Below are positions 1 through 6,734 of a stretch of 9,336 bases of DNA, piece after piece. The stretch covers positions 1 to 9,336 of the forward strand of contig CAJJYX010000132.1 of NCBI GenBank assembly GCA_905197435.1. Direction: 5' to 3'. How positions within the stretch are numbered: position 1 is the stretch's first letter; every line of letters begins with the position of its first letter. The translations under genes and the position numbers were made by a program. Source of the stretch: an uncultured Bacteroides sp. (GTDB lineage: Bacteria; Bacteroidota; Bacteroidia; Bacteroidales; Bacteroidaceae). The notes under the pieces were generated by a model that saw nothing but the letters and a program-made list of their open reading frames with translations, was not told where the DNA came from and did not search any database.

Positions 1-1505
1 ACTCGAAGGGCCGCATCCAGGTTTACGTGGCTCGCGACGAGATCTGCCCCGACGAGAACAAGGAACTCTATAATACAGTATTCAAGAAACTCCTCGACAT
101 CGGTGACTTCATCGGTGTGAAGGGCTTCGTGTTCCGTACACAGACCGGCGAGATTTCGGTACATGCAAAGGAACTCGTGCTCCTCTCGAAGAGCCTCAAG
201 CCGCTGCCGATTGTTAAGTATAAGGACGGCGTGGCATACGACAAGTTTGATGATCCCGAGCTGCGCTACCGCCAGCGTTATGTTGACCTTGTGGTTAACT
301 CCGGCATAAAGGAAACATTCCTTAAACGCGCGCAGATATACAAGAGCATGCGCGCACAGTTCGACGCAGACGGATATACCGAGGTCGAAACACCCATACT
401 GCAACCTATCCCCGGCGGCGCGAGCGCCCGCCCGTTCATAACGCACCACAACGCGCTGGACATTGACCTGTACCTGCGCATAGCCTGCGAGCTTTATCTC
501 AAACGGCTCATCGTGGGCGGATTCGAGGGAGTTTATGAATTTTCAAAGAACTTCCGCAACGAAGGCATGGACAAGAACCATAATCCCGAGTTTACTTGCA
601 TGGAACTCTATGTTTCATACAAGGATTACAAGTGGATGATGTGCTATACCGAGAAACTGCTGGAAAGGATTGCGCTTGACGTGAACGGTACGACCAAGGT
701 CGTAGTGGACGGAAAGGAAATAGACTTCAAGGCTCCTTACCGGCGTGTTACCATGCTCGACTCGATTAAAGAGAAAACAGGCTACGACCTTACCGACAAG
801 ACAGAAGACGAAATAAGGGCTATATGCAAGGAACTGAAGCTCGACAGCGTGGACGAGACTTTCGGCAAGGGCAAGATGATAGACGAGATTTTCGGAGAGT
901 TCTGCGAAGGCACATACATACAGCCTACCTTTATAATAGATTATCCTATCGAGATGAGCCCGCTAACAAAGAAACATCGCGACAATCCCAACCTTACCGA
1001 GCGTTTCGAACTCATGGTGAACGGCAAGGAGCTTGCGAATGCTTACAGCGAGCTTAACGACCCGATAGACCAGGAAGAACGCTTCAAAGAGCAGTTGCGC
1101 TTAAGCGAAAAGGGAGATGACGAGGCCATGTTCATCGACCAGGACTTCCTGAAAGCATTGCAATACGGTATGCCCCCCACATCGGGCATCGGCATCGGCA
1201 TCGACCGTCTGACCATGTTGATGACGGGCGAGTCATTCATCCAGGAAGTGCTTTTCTTCCCGCAGATGCGCCCGGAGAAAGTAACTCCGAAAGATGTTCC
1301 TGCCCGATACATGGAACTGGGCATCCCCGAAGAGTGGGTGGCCGTAATCCAAAAGGCCGGTTACAATCTGGTGAGTGACATGAAAGCCGTGAATCCGCAA
1401 AAGCTCCACATGGACATTTGCGGCATCAACAAGAAATATAAATTGGAACTGGCAAACCCGACGGTGAACGAAGTTGCTGACTGGGTCGGTAAAATTAAGG
1501 ATTAA
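1..1505 (+). CDS. lysS: Lysyl-tRNA synthetase, class II (5' end outside window)
   Basis: This enzyme charges tRNA-Lys with lysine, using ATP and releasing AMP and PPi. The frame is open from base 3, reading SKGRIQVYV before the GTG at 27, so that GTG is internal and the true start lies outside the window. About 500 codons are visible. They hold the end of the OB-fold anticodon-binding domain, class II motif 1 (around YTEVETPIL), motif 2 beginning [18 protein letters not shown] near 552, and motif 3 ([12 protein letters not shown]) near 1185-1220. A tail of about 70 residues follows motif 3 (from [19 protein letters not shown]). I recall the same tail in Bacteroides LysRS; it looks like a small helix-hairpin-helix domain (inference). 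The gene is first in a co-directional run with gpsA and pgi. Isoleucine codon use is uneven along the gene: ATA is common only between about 306 and 1067. The family assignment is secure. Confidence 0.97.
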   Translation, partial: SKGRIQVYVARDEICPDENKELYNTVFKKLLDIGDFIGVKGFVFRTQTGEISVHAKELVLLSKSLKPLPIVKYKDGVAYDKFDDPELRYRQRYVDLVVNSGIKETFLKRAQIYKSMRAQFDADGYTEVETPILQPIPGGASARPFITHHNALDIDLYLRIACELYLKRLIVGGFEGVYEFSKNFRNEGMDKNHNPEFTCMELYVSYKDYKWMMCYTEKLLERIALDVNGTTKVVVDGKEIDFKAPYRRVTMLDSIKEKTGYDLTDKTEDEIRAICKELKLDSVDETFGKGKMIDEIFGEFCEGTYIQPTFIIDYPIEMSPLTKKHRDNPNLTERFELMVNGKELANAYSELNDPIDQEERFKEQLRLSEKGDDEAMFIDQDFLKALQYGMPPTSGIGIGIDRLTMLMTGESFIQEVLFFPQMRPEKVTPKDVPARYMELGIPEEWVAVIQKAGYNLVSDMKAVNPQKLHMDICGINKKYKLELANPTVNEVADWVGKIKD

Positions 1506-1506
1506 A

Positions 1507-1596
1507 GAATTAAAAATTAAATAAGCAAGATTAAAGATAAGAGGAGGGCGAAGGTACTCCTTTCCCCTCTTTTGATTTTTAATTTTTAATTATTAA
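1507..1596 (+). repeat. Heptamer-armed inverted repeat with inner hairpin; possible lysS terminator
   Basis: The lysS-gpsA gap is almost filled by one nested inverted repeat. The outer arms AATTAAAAATTAAA (1508-1521) and TTTAATTTTTAATT (1578-1591) match perfectly over 14 bp. The right arm is three tandem heptamers, TTTTTAA, TTTTTAA and TTATTAA (1576-1596). Inside, AAGAGG (1539-1544) pairs with CCTCTT (1566-1571), and AAGG/CCTT close a small loop at 1551-1562. The inner hairpin is followed by a T-rich run, so it could stop or attenuate transcription from lysS. Whether gpsA is still cotranscribed cannot be decided from sequence. Confidence 0.6.
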
Positions 1597-1603
1597 TTTC
1601 GAT

Positions 1604-2599
1604 ATGAAACTACCCGGTAAGATAGCCATCATGGGCGGAGGAAGTTGGGCAACAGCCATTGCAAAAATGGTACTGGCCCAAGCAGAGTCGATAAACTGGT
1701 ATATGCGGCGAGACGACCGTATTGCCGACTTCAAACGGCTTGGCCATAACCCGGCCTACCTGACGGGCGTCAAGTTTGATACCAAGCGCATCAACTTCAA
1801 CTCCAACATCAACGACGTAGTGAAGGAGTCTGATACGCTTATCTTCGTCACGCCTTCCCCTTATCTGAAAGTTCATCTGAAGAAACTCAAGACTAAGATC
1901 AAGGACAAGTTCATCCTCACCGCCATCAAAGGCATCGTGCCCGATGACAACATGATTGTATCGGAATATTTCATCAAGGAATATGGCGTCCCGGCTGAGA
2001 ACATCGCTGTATTGGCAGGCCCCTGCCATGCAGAAGAAGTGGCCTTGGAGCGCCTTTCTTATCTGACCATCGCTTGCCCCGACACAGACAAGGCTTGCAC
2101 CATTGCCCGCAAGCTGGCCAGCTCGTACATCAAGACATCCGTGAGCAATGACGTTGCCGGCATCGAATACAGCTCGGTACTGAAGAATGTATATGCCATT
2201 GCAGCCGGCATCTGCAGCGGCCTGAAGTATGGCGACAACTTCCAGTCTGTGCTCATGTCCAACGCCATACAGGAAATGAACAGGTTCCTCCAAACGGTAC
2301 ACCCGCTGAACAGAAACGTGAATGATTCCGTCTATCTGGGTGACCTGCTGGTGACGGGATACTCCAATTTCAGCCGCAACCGCACGTTCGGCACGATGAT
2401 TGGCAAAGGATACTCCGTGAAGAGTGCGCAGATTGAGATGGAAATGATTGCTGAGGGGTACTACGGTACAAAATGTATCAAGGAAATCAACAAGCATTAT
2501 CATGTCAACATGCCGATTGTAGACGCTGTATACAATATTCTGTATGAGCGCATCTCGCCGACAATTGAAATCAAATTGCTTACCGATTCATTCCGGTAA
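1604..2599 (+). CDS. gpsA: Glycerol-3-phosphate dehydrogenase [NAD(P)+]
   Basis: This cytosolic enzyme reduces dihydroxyacetone phosphate to sn-glycerol 3-phosphate, the backbone of phospholipids. The 331 residues match the usual GpsA length. The N-terminal Rossmann fold shows [11 protein letters not shown] (residues 11-21, the dinucleotide-binding glycines). AIKG (107-110) and [10 protein letters not shown] (138-147) correspond to the family's ATKG and SGPSFAxEVA motifs. The C-terminal helical domain carries the active-site lysine in SSVLKNVYA (K194), then D247, T251 and SRNR (257-260), which bind substrate and cofactor. The ATG at 1604 directly precedes the glycine-rich motif. No Shine-Dalgarno is visible, only A/T-rich sequence, as is normal for Bacteroidota. 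The gene lies 98 nt after lysS and 50 nt before pgi on the same strand. Isoleucine is mostly ATC/ATT, unlike the middle of lysS. Confidence 0.96.
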   Translation: MKLPGKIAIMGGGSWATAIAKMVLAQAESINWYMRRDDRIADFKRLGHNPAYLTGVKFDTKRINFNSNINDVVKESDTLIFVTPSPYLKVHLKKLKTKIKDKFILTAIKGIVPDDNMIVSEYFIKEYGVPAENIAVLAGPCHAEEVALERLSYLTIACPDTDKACTIARKLASSYIKTSVSNDVAGIEYSSVLKNVYAIAAGICSGLKYGDNFQSVLMSNAIQEMNRFLQTVHPLNRNVNDSVYLGDLLVTGYSNFSRNRTFGTMIGKGYSVKSAQIEMEMIAEGYYGTKCIKEINKHYHVNMPIVDAVYNILYERISPTIEIKLLTDSFR

Positions 2600-2649
2600 A
2601 CGGGAGAAAAGACAAAAAACGAAATACTGAATTTAAAACATTGAATATC

Positions 2650-3987
2650 ATGATTAGTTTGAACATTGAAAAGACTCTTGGATTCATCTCCAAAGAAAAC
2701 GTCTTCGCCTATGAAGCCCAGGTAAAGGCTGCACAGGAAGCATTAGAGAATGGTACCGGCAAGGGCAACGACTTCTTGGGCTGGCTGCACCTCCCCTCCT
2801 CCATCACTAAAGAGCATCTGGCCGACCTGAAAGCTACCGCACAAACGCTGCGTGACAACTGCGAAGTAGTAGTAGTGGCCGGTATTGGCGGAAGTTACCT
2901 CGGTGCACGTGCGGTGATAGAGGCTTTGTCAAACAGCTTCACTTGGTTGCAAGATAAGAAAACGGCTCCGGTCATTCTGTATGCAGGACACAACATCGGT
3001 GAAGATTATCTATATGAGCTTACCGAATATCTGAAAGACAAGAAATTCGGTGTCATCAACATTTCCAAATCCGGCACCACCACTGAGACAGCCTTGGCTT
3101 TCCGTCTGCTGAAGAAGCAATGCGAAAACCAACGCGGCAAGGAAATGGCAAAGAAGGTCATTGTTGCCATCACCGATGCCAAGAAAGGTGCTGCCCGTGT
3201 AACGGCAGACAACGAAGGCTACAAGTCCTTCATCATCCCCGATAACGTAGGCGGACGTTTCTCCGTACTGACTCCGGTAGGCTTGCTGCCCATCGCAATA
3301 GCAGGTTTCGACATCGAAAAGCTGGTTGCAGGTGCAGTTGCCATGGAAAAGGCTTGCGGAAAAGATGTTCCGTTTGCAGAGAACCCCGCTGCCATCTATG
3401 CTGCTACACGCAACGAGCTCTACAAGAATGGCAAGAAGATTGAAATCCTCGTAAACTACAACCCCAAACTGCACTACGTAAGTGAATGGTGGAAGCAGCT
3501 TTACGGTGAGTCTGAAGGAAAAGAGAACAAGGGTATCTTCCCTGCTGCCGTAGACTTCTCTACCGACCTGCACTCCATGGGACAATGGATTCAGGAAGGT
3601 GAACGTACCATCTACGAAACCGTCATCTCCGTAGAGAAGACACAACACTCCCTGCAAGTACCTTCGGACGAAGCCAACCTTGACGGCCTCAACTTCCTGG
3701 CAGGCAAGCACGTGGATGAAGTGAACAAGATGGCTGAATTGGGAACACAGCTTGCCCACGTTGACGGCGGCGTACCCAATATGCGCATCGTTATTCCCGC
3801 TCTGAACGAAGAAAGCATCGGCGGCCTGCTCTATTTCTTTGAGATAGCTTGCGGCATCAGCGGCTATATTCTGGGAGTCAATCCGTTCAACCAGCCGGGT
3901 GTGGAAGCATACAAGAGAAACATGTTTGCACTGCTGAACAAGCCGGGTTACGAAGAAGAGTCCAAAGCCATCCGGGCAAGACTTTGA
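2650..3987 (+). CDS. pgi: Glucose-6-phosphate isomerase
   Basis: This enzyme interconverts glucose 6-phosphate and fructose 6-phosphate at the top of glycolysis. The protein is 445 residues, the short bacterial Pgi type. Two SIS-type sugar-phosphate domains are visible: GIGGSYLGA (78-86) and [11 protein letters not shown] (from 137), the phosphate-binding loop, followed by [14 protein letters not shown]. The signature QLYGESEGK (283-291) contains the catalytic glutamate E287. Near the C-terminus, [14 protein letters not shown] (409-422) ends in the conserved active-site lysine. The frame also opens with a TTG nine bases upstream, but ATG at 2650, giving MISLNIEKT, fits known Bacteroides Pgi starts. 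Only 50 nt without a hairpin separates it from gpsA, so the two are probably cotranscribed. Confidence 0.97.
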   Translation: MISLNIEKTLGFISKENVFAYEAQVKAAQEALENGTGKGNDFLGWLHLPSSITKEHLADLKATAQTLRDNCEVVVVAGIGGSYLGARAVIEALSNSFTWLQDKKTAPVILYAGHNIGEDYLYELTEYLKDKKFGVINISKSGTTTETALAFRLLKKQCENQRGKEMAKKVIVAITDAKKGAARVTADNEGYKSFIIPDNVGGRFSVLTPVGLLPIAIAGFDIEKLVAGAVAMEKACGKDVPFAENPAAIYAATRNELYKNGKKIEILVNYNPKLHYVSEWWKQLYGESEGKENKGIFPAAVDFSTDLHSMGQWIQEGERTIYETVISVEKTQHSLQVPSDEANLDGLNFLAGKHVDEVNKMAELGTQLAHVDGGVPNMRIVIPALNEESIGGLLYFFEIACGISGYILGVNPFNQPGVEAYKRNMFALLNKPGYEEESKAIRARL

Positions 3988-3995
3988 TAAACTAA

Positions 3996-4112
3996 GAATT
4001 GAGAGTTGAGAATTGAGGAAGGGCTGTGCTGCAAGCACAGAGAAAAGCCGTTTCGCGATTCTCAATTCTCAATTTATCCTGTATTTCTCTATTTTTAATT
4101 CCCAATTCCCCT
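3996..4112. repeat. Heptamer-armed inverted repeat enclosing a perfect small hairpin
   Basis: The left arm is three tandem heptamers, GAATTGA, GAGTTGA and GAATTGA (3996-4016). The right arm holds two copies of TTCTCAA (4059-4072). AATTGAGAGTTGAGAAT (3997-4013) is complementary to 4058-4074 with one mismatch, which is a G-U pair in RNA. The enclosed sequence has a perfect 7-bp hairpin, CTGTGCT-GCA-AGCACAG (4024-4040). A further heptamer block follows (TTTTTAA, TTCCCAA, TTCCCCT at 4092-4112), just before the next gene. There is no clear T-tract directly after the large stem, so a terminator role for pgi is possible but not proven. The layout resembles the lysS-gpsA gap. Confidence 0.65.
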
Positions 4113-4120
4113 ATTAACAA

Positions 4121-4876
4121 GTGTTCGAAGACTCTATCTCCCGTTATCTGGAAAAGCACGGGTACTCCAACATCCGTTTAAAAGCCGTTCTCTTTGACAT
4201 GGACGGCGTGCTGTTCAATTCCATGCCCTACCATGCCGATGCCTGGCATAAAGTAATGGAACGCCATGGCCTGCACCTGAGCCGCGAAGAGGCATACATG
4301 CACGAGGGACGTACCGGAGCCGCCACCATCAACATCGTTTATCAACGCCAGTACGGTAAGGATGCCACTCCCGAGATGATAAAAAGCATCTATGCCGAGA
4401 AAAGCGCCGAATTCAGTACCCACCCGGAACCGGAACGCATGCCGGGCGCCTGGGAAGTGCTGCAGAAGGTAAAAGCGGCAGGGCTTATTCCGGTACTTGT
4501 CACCGGTTCGGGCCAACACTCCCTGCTGGACCGTCTTTCCCACAACTTTCCAGGCATGTTTCAACGCAATCACATGGTGACTGCCTTTGATGTGAAATAT
4601 GGGAAACCACATCCGGAACCCTATTTGATGGGACTGGAGAAAGCCGGAGTACAAGCCAATGAAGCCATTGTTGTAGAGAATGCGCCCATCGGCGTACAAG
4701 CCGGAACGGCAGCAGGCATATTCACCGTGGCTGTCAATACCGGTCCTCTGGACAAGCAGGTGTTACTGGACGCAGGGGCAGATTTATTGTTTCCGTCCAT
4801 GCAGGCGCTTTGTGACGACTGGGAAAGGTTGCAAACCGCATTAGATACCAATAATAGCCTTCGCCACAAAGATTGA
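4121..4876 (+). CDS. HAD-superfamily inorganic pyrophosphatase (BT2127-like)
   Basis: This 251-residue HAD phosphatase of the beta-phosphoglucomutase-like subgroup probably hydrolyses pyrophosphate in the cytosol. Motif I is FDMDG with D26 (nucleophile) and D28 (acid/base). A C1 cap insert follows, with EGRTG. T128 in VTGSG is motif II and K162 in KYGKPHPEPY is motif III. Motif IV reads ENAPIGVQAG (E186, N187) rather than the usual ED or DD. From memory, the characterised B. thetaiotaomicron enzyme BT2127 has markers D11, D13, E47, Y76, T113, K147 and N172. With a constant offset of 15 all are present here: D26, D28, E62, Y91, T128, K162 and N187. The start is GTG at 4121, giving MFEDSISRYLEKHGY; a later start would have to lie close to motif I. 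Generic databases may call it a beta-phosphoglucomutase; the marker match argues against that. It follows pgi after 133 nt. Confidence 0.88.
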   Translation: MFEDSISRYLEKHGYSNIRLKAVLFDMDGVLFNSMPYHADAWHKVMERHGLHLSREEAYMHEGRTGAATINIVYQRQYGKDATPEMIKSIYAEKSAEFSTHPEPERMPGAWEVLQKVKAAGLIPVLVTGSGQHSLLDRLSHNFPGMFQRNHMVTAFDVKYGKPHPEPYLMGLEKAGVQANEAIVVENAPIGVQAGTAAGIFTVAVNTGPLDKQVLLDAGADLLFPSMQALCDDWERLQTALDTNNSLRHKD

Positions 4877-4899
4877 CGGCTACCCAAACAATAACAGTT

Positions 4900-4982
4900 G
4901 ATTGGAGCTTACATAACAAAGCAATACCATTACTTGATATACAGAAGACATCTATTGTCTTTCTTCTTAAAACGCTCCAATC
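4900..4982. terminator. Nested inverted repeat between convergent genes, possible bidirectional terminator
   Basis: GATTGGAGC (4900-4908) is perfectly complementary to GCTCCAATC (4974-4982). Inside it, AAGACA-TCTAT-TGTCTT (4945-4961) forms a 6-bp hairpin followed by a pyrimidine-rich run on the + strand. It lies between the pyrophosphatase gene (+) and the nuclease-like gene (-), where a shared terminator would be expected. The 65-nt span between the outer arms makes the large stem less convincing than the inner hairpin. Confidence 0.4.
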
Positions 4983-5008
4983 TACTCATTTTCTCCTTCT
5001 CGGTTTCT

Positions 5009-5440
5009 TTAATAGGGAAGGTTCAACAGATTAGAATCCATATACCTCTCGTACTTTTCAATGTCTTTTATATCGAGATAAAAACCTATCCTACTTCGCC
5101 ATTTACATTCTACAGCTATAATATCTCCAACTTCATGAATGGTACTCGTAGTGGTAACACACTCCATCAACAAATCCGGAGATGATGAAGACAGAGGTCT
5201 ATAACCCTCAATGTATTTATCACCTCTCCAATCTAAAAGCCGCCAAAATATTTTCTTGTCACATAGGTCCGGATAACCATCTTTACTAATATTAGAGTTC
5301 TTCACAACCCATTCCTCAAATCTATCCCCCAAATATTTACTTTTCTTCCTTTCTTTAAAATATTGAAAGGTATCCATAAACCGATATTGGAAAACACCGA
5401 CAAAATCATCGATAAACTGATTTAATATTTTCATAGCCAT
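5009..5440 (-). CDS. Hypothetical protein with PD-(D/E)XK nuclease-like motif, probably C-terminally shortened
   Basis: I do not recognise a named family. The 143 residues are rich in charged and aromatic residues, with no signal peptide or membrane segment. The order of conserved-looking pieces resembles a restriction-endonuclease-like fold: an N-terminal helix with FEEW (E42, E43), LLDWRGDKY (68-76), PDLLME (P88, D89) and then IAVECKWRS (E111-C-K113). PD followed by E-x-K after a hydrophobic strand is the PD-(D/E)XK signature (inference). The protein stops soon after the next helix (DIEKYERYMDS), where such domains usually continue with another strand. It may therefore be truncated; a frame with 30 further sense codons continues just past the stop. 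The start could be ATG at 5440 or at 5434. Its composition is A/T-rich compared with the flanking core genes. It is the only gene in a decayed block between housekeeping genes. It could be a solitary nuclease remnant or a functional small protein. Confidence 0.6.
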   Translation of the reverse strand: MAMKILNQFIDDFVGVFQYRFMDTFQYFKERKKSKYLGDRFEEWVVKNSNISKDGYPDLCDKKIFWRLLDWRGDKYIEGYRPLSSSSPDLLMECVTTTSTIHEVGDIIAVECKWRSRIGFYLDIKDIEKYERYMDSNLLNLPY

Positions 5441-5575
5441 AATAGTCTATTGTGTCTTTAAATAAATATTCATTGCAAACAAAAATTCATAGATGAAGAG
5501 CCGCAACACCCATTTTCAAAAACGGCAAAATTGTCCTGCCTCACCCCCTTCCGGTTTATCGCCCGGACGGGTTGC
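5441..5575 (-). other. Sequence following the esterase remnant; no gene assigned
   Basis: This stretch joins the esterase remnant to the nuclease-like gene. In the esterase frame it reads RPGDKPEGGEAGQFCRF, then a stop at 5518-5516, then another open stretch ending in FLFAMNIYLKTQ. None of this resembles an alpha/beta hydrolase. A second - strand frame gives a 45-codon ORF (5470-5607) starting MRLENIGCMYLQPVRAIN, which overlaps the end of the remnant. TCCGG and CCGGA (within 5549-5567) can form a small stem. I see no clear promoter for the downstream gene. It has the feel of a dispersed Bacteroides intergenic sequence, but I cannot confirm copies elsewhere. Confidence 0.35.
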
Positions 5576-5725
5576 AGGTACATACACCCAATATTCTCTA
5601 ACCTCATTCAAGACATGCGAAAACAAAGTGTGGCGAGTCCCGATAGAAATAGCTTCTTGCGCTCTCAGCGGAAAACCGAGTCAAGTGACAACTAACAATA
5701 TGAACAGAATATGCAGGCTTCTCAT
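5576..5725 (-). pseudogene. 5' remnant of a secreted alpha/beta-hydrolase (putative esterase)
   Basis: Read on the - strand from ATG at 5725, the sequence gives MRSLHILFILLVVT, a TGA stop (5683-5681), then LGFPLRAQ, EAISIGTRHTLFSHVLNE and VREYWVYVP. With the stop read through, the first 23 residues are a normal signal peptide ending in RAQ. The next part matches the N-terminus of Bacteroides secreted putative esterases (PF00756 type, usually IGTxHTIxSxxLNExRxYWVYLP). Similarity ends at about residue 50, and the catalytic serine, acid and histidine regions are absent. The gene is therefore dead twice over: a nonsense codon in the signal peptide and loss of most of the domain. It lies on the same strand as the merR gene, 108 nt downstream of it. 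The identification rests on a short segment but the run of matching positions is specific. Confidence 0.75.
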
Positions 5726-5771
5726 TTCAATTCTTTTTTCAGTCTGCAAAGTTCGCAGAAAATAAGTTGAC

Positions 5772-5793
5772 TACCTATCCCTATTTTTAGGTA
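5772..5793. promoter_or_regulatory. Imperfect palindrome upstream of the esterase remnant
   Basis: TACCTA (5772-5777) and TAGGTA (5788-5793) form an inverted repeat around a 10-nt centre that itself contains CCTATTTTTAGG-type symmetry (from 5779). It lies 46 nt upstream of the remnant's ATG on the - strand and 40 nt after the merR stop codon. It could be an old operator for the esterase gene or a weak merR terminator. The T-run falls inside the loop rather than after the stem, which favours an operator. A perfect 10-bp palindrome GAAAGCTTTC lies next to it at 5805-5814. Confidence 0.35.
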
Positions 5794-5833
5794 TTCGCAC
5801 AGTTGAAAGCTTTCCGCAGAAATCAAAGGCTGA

Positions 5834-6652
5834 TTAAGAAAGTTTGATGGGCAACTGAATTTCCGTCATCCATTCATCCACCGTTTCTTTGTTCCAGATG
5901 CCGTCAATATGGCAAAACCGGGGACGGTCAATGACCTCGTATCCATTTGCCTCGGCATACGCAAAAAGCTCGGCGAAAGTTTCGGGCATATGCTCATAAG
6001 CACCGTAATGGTTGACACAGAGCGCAACCGGTACTTCCGGAAGTTCCTTGAATTTAATCAGTTCCGAATCCTCCTTGCGTTCAGCCACCGCTTCAAAAAA
6101 CTCGATATCGATGTCAACCCCATATTCCTCATTATATTCCACCGTGAAACAATATTCCGGGGCAGGACATTCACAACCCAAACGGTACATTTCAGGCCCG
6201 ATGATATTCGGACAAAGATTGAACAGCTCCTGATAAGAGTCTATTTTACGGCGATGGGTAGCAAAAACTCTTGAAGGGAGGGATTTCTTAAACACTTTTT
6301 CCATAACATTCTCTTGTTTATGGAGTAAATTTTCCAATTTGGCAAGTTCGGTCTGCCGCCATATCAAGTGTTCAATCTCGTTTTTGCAACGCTCTATTTT
6401 GACCTTCAACAATTCAGCATCCGGAAATTCCTTGCCATCGGCAAACAACTCGGATATCTCTTCGAGGCTGAACCCTAATTGCTTGAGGTAAACAATACGG
6501 CTCATACACCGGAGCTGGCTGATGTCGTAATAGCGATACCCCGTCCACTCATCCACTTCAACGGGTATCATCAATCCTATCTCTTCATAATGACGAAGCG
6601 TCTTAACGGTCACTTGGCAAAGTTTGGAAAACTCTCCGATTTTAAACTTCAT
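5834..6652 (-). CDS. MerR-family transcriptional regulator with GyrI-like effector-binding domain
   Basis: This 272-residue cytoplasmic regulator resembles BmrR/Mta-type proteins. Residues 1-70 are a MerR winged helix-turn-helix (KIGEFSKLCQVTVKTLRHYE, then WTGYRYYDISQL). A coiled-coil linker follows (KVKIERCKNEIEHLIWRQTE, about 82-112), which in this family forms the antiparallel dimer. From about 115 to the end is a GyrI-like domain (SLPSRVFATHRRKIDSY near its start, FCHIDGIWNKETVDEWMTEI near its end), the fold that binds hydrophobic or cationic drugs in BmrR. The frame is open up to an ATG at 6694, but that codon lies in the promoter -7 box. The start must therefore be ATG at 6652 (chosen, just before the DNA-binding domain) or at 6664. 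No intact target gene lies beside it; the nearest is the esterase remnant downstream. Autoregulation is suggested by the dyad in its promoter. The ligand is unknown. Confidence 0.92.
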   Translation of the reverse strand: MKFKIGEFSKLCQVTVKTLRHYEEIGLMIPVEVDEWTGYRYYDISQLRCMSRIVYLKQLGFSLEEISELFADGKEFPDAELLKVKIERCKNEIEHLIWRQTELAKLENLLHKQENVMEKVFKKSLPSRVFATHRRKIDSYQELFNLCPNIIGPEMYRLGCECPAPEYCFTVEYNEEYGVDIDIEFFEAVAERKEDSELIKFKELPEVPVALCVNHYGAYEHMPETFAELFAYAEANGYEVIDRPRFCHIDGIWNKETVDEWMTEIQLPIKLS

Positions 6653-6691
6653 TTTATTCTTCATAAACTCATGCGCATTTTGTTTATGATG

Positions 6692-6724
6692 CAAAGATAA
6701 GTCCTGCCCTTAGGGACGAGTCAA
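6692..6724 (-). promoter_or_regulatory. merR promoter with 19-nt spacer and central dyad (putative MerR operator)
   Basis: On the - strand, TTGACT (6724-6719) is followed by the 19-nt spacer CGTCCCTAAGGGCAGGACT and then TATCTTTG (6699-6692). The last element fits the Bacteroidota -7 consensus TAnnTTTG. The spacer contains the perfect dyad CCCT-A-AGGG (6715-6707) and an overlapping GTCC/GGAC pair. MerR-family regulators characteristically act on promoters with 19-20 bp spacers by untwisting them from a dyad in the spacer. Transcription would begin near 6686, leaving a 5' leader of about 22-35 nt. Confidence 0.7.
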
Positions 6725-6734
6725 GAGATTGCAT

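Noticed and set aside
27..29. GTG at 27 as the start of lysS
   Set aside because: The frame is open upstream to the window edge and encodes SKGRIQVYV, which is normal internal LysRS sequence.
1185..1202. Three tandem GGCATC units
   Set aside because: They encode the Gly-Ile repeats of class II motif 3 in lysS and are explained by the protein sequence.
1610..2503. Long antisense ORF (297 codons) opposite gpsA
   Set aside because: The + strand gene is unambiguous over the whole length. The antisense product has no recognisable motif and arises from codon bias.
3010..4065. Long antisense ORF (351 codons) opposite pgi
   Set aside because: It overlaps all catalytic motifs of pgi and its start lies in the heptamer repeat; low-complexity-like composition with no family resemblance.
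4898..5185. 95-codon ORF on the + strand
   Set aside because: It is antisense to the nuclease-like gene and begins inside the inverted repeat after the pyrophosphatase gene; no supporting features.
5493..5765. 90-codon ORF on the + strand
   Set aside because: It runs antisense to the esterase remnant and the following sequence, has no motif, and the - strand reading explains much of the interval better.
6652..6694. Upstream ATG at 6694 as the merR start (adds MHHKQNAHEF...)
   Set aside because: That codon lies within the TATCTTTG promoter element, and the MerR domain begins directly after the ATG at 6652.
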